From Acinetobacter populi (GTDB lineage Bacteria; Pseudomonadota; Gammaproteobacteria; Pseudomonadales; Moraxellaceae), in contig NZ_NEXX01000005.1 of NCBI RefSeq assembly GCF_002174125.1, positions 124,001 to 188,000 of the forward strand: a DNA stretch of 64,000 nucleotides, given 5' to 3'. The notes beneath the pieces were generated by a model that saw only the letters and a list, made by a program, of their open reading frames with translations, was not told where the DNA came from and made no database searches. This document shows, piece by piece, positions 63,719 to 64,000 of this stretch. Each line of letters opens with the position of its first letter. Within the stretch, counting starts at the first letter, position 1. Position numbers and translations under genes: made by a program.

Positions 63719-64000
63719 GTAATCACAGTAAAAACATTTTGTTTTTCCAAAAATGCAATTTCATAGCAGAAAAGCTGCTAGGTCTTTTTAATAAGTATTA
63801 CAAATTTACTTATTTCCCATCTGCAATATCCAGCACTATAGTAGAAATACAGGAGATTGACAGGTGAGATATAAACATGACCTTCAAAAGTATTCGATAT
63901 AACCGTGGTGATCTGGCATGTATGACCAGATCTACATTTGGCGGCGCATATAATAATAATTCGATGTAGTGCAATATTTATCGTGAATTAGTTTTTGATC
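63719..64000. other. Right edge, no secure gene
   Basis: About 280 bases. A 30-codon ORF at 63877-63969 (start MTFKSIRYNRGDLACMTRST) has a GGTGAG 9 bases upstream but no recognised family, and could be chance. The DNA is AT-rich, and the next gene lies outside the window. Confidence 0.35.

Overview
The window reads as an Acinetobacter-type chromosome (Moraxellaceae, AT-rich Gammaproteobacterium). This rests on the overall gene set (MipA/OmpV, OprD-type porin, BolA–SirB2–ParA block, dapB/dnaJ, ppc, cobUTCS, MltB) and on the style of the intergenic sequence. It is an inference, not a database match. The window falls into a worn accessory region (about 1–37,300) and an orderly core region (about 37,480–64,000), with a tRNA-Gly gene at the boundary.

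1–11,400: catabolic and stress genes mixed with debris. In order: a cut-off FAD monooxygenase, an OprD-like porin, LysR with an alpha/beta hydrolase and a 4-oxalocrotonate tautomerase-like protein, a TetR–MipA pair, a cupin, a NemR-like repressor broken by one extra A in a run of eight, and a DJ-1/PfpI protein. An aldehyde dehydrogenase start is fused to the 3' end of a broken czcC, which is followed by a CzcI-like gene. IS630- and IS3-type remnants and paired palindromes lie between them.

11,400–18,850: a TonB-dependent siderophore receptor with a Fur-box-like site, then relics of a FecI-type sigma factor, a HicB antitoxin and a small phage-associated-looking ORF. These are followed by an unknown membrane protein and a large surface subtilase autotransporter with a lipoprotein signal.

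18,871–25,039: a tightly coupled minus-strand operon of an HTH protein and two very large tyrosine recombinases (773 and 1071 aa), probably the engine of an uncommon mobile element. Scraps of an NAD(P)-binding protein and an MBL-fold hydrolase sit just upstream.

26,000–32,471: a complete type II CBASS anti-phage operon. It has a CD-NTase, Cap2 (E2–E1 fusion), Cap3 (JAMM protease) and an HNH–SAVED effector with an unexplained N-terminal domain of about 155 residues. Upstream is a one-chain HTH–ImmA/IrrE metalloprotease. Between that gene and the CD-NTase lie a multi-hairpin RNA-like segment, a hairpin that hides the ribosome-binding site of a micro-ORF carrying an in-frame TGA, and a second hairpin over the CD-NTase start. 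This segment is the most novel-looking part of the window.

32,570–37,480: a decayed IS66-family element, an orphan Phd antitoxin, a small protein, a tyrosine integrase, an excisionase-like protein and a divergent XRE repressor, ending at tRNA-Gly(GCC). This is the usual layout of an island integrated at a tRNA 3' end.

37,500–64,000: core genes. They include an M48 protease, isochorismatase-like hydrolase and AsnC regulator, bolA, sirB2-like, parA-like, DedA, a START protein, dapB, dnaJ, an RND efflux pair with divergent TetR, ppc, a uracil permease, a broken LysE exporter, a globin-coupled diguanylate cyclase, the cobalamin nucleotide-loop operon headed by a 2H phosphoesterase, and mltB.
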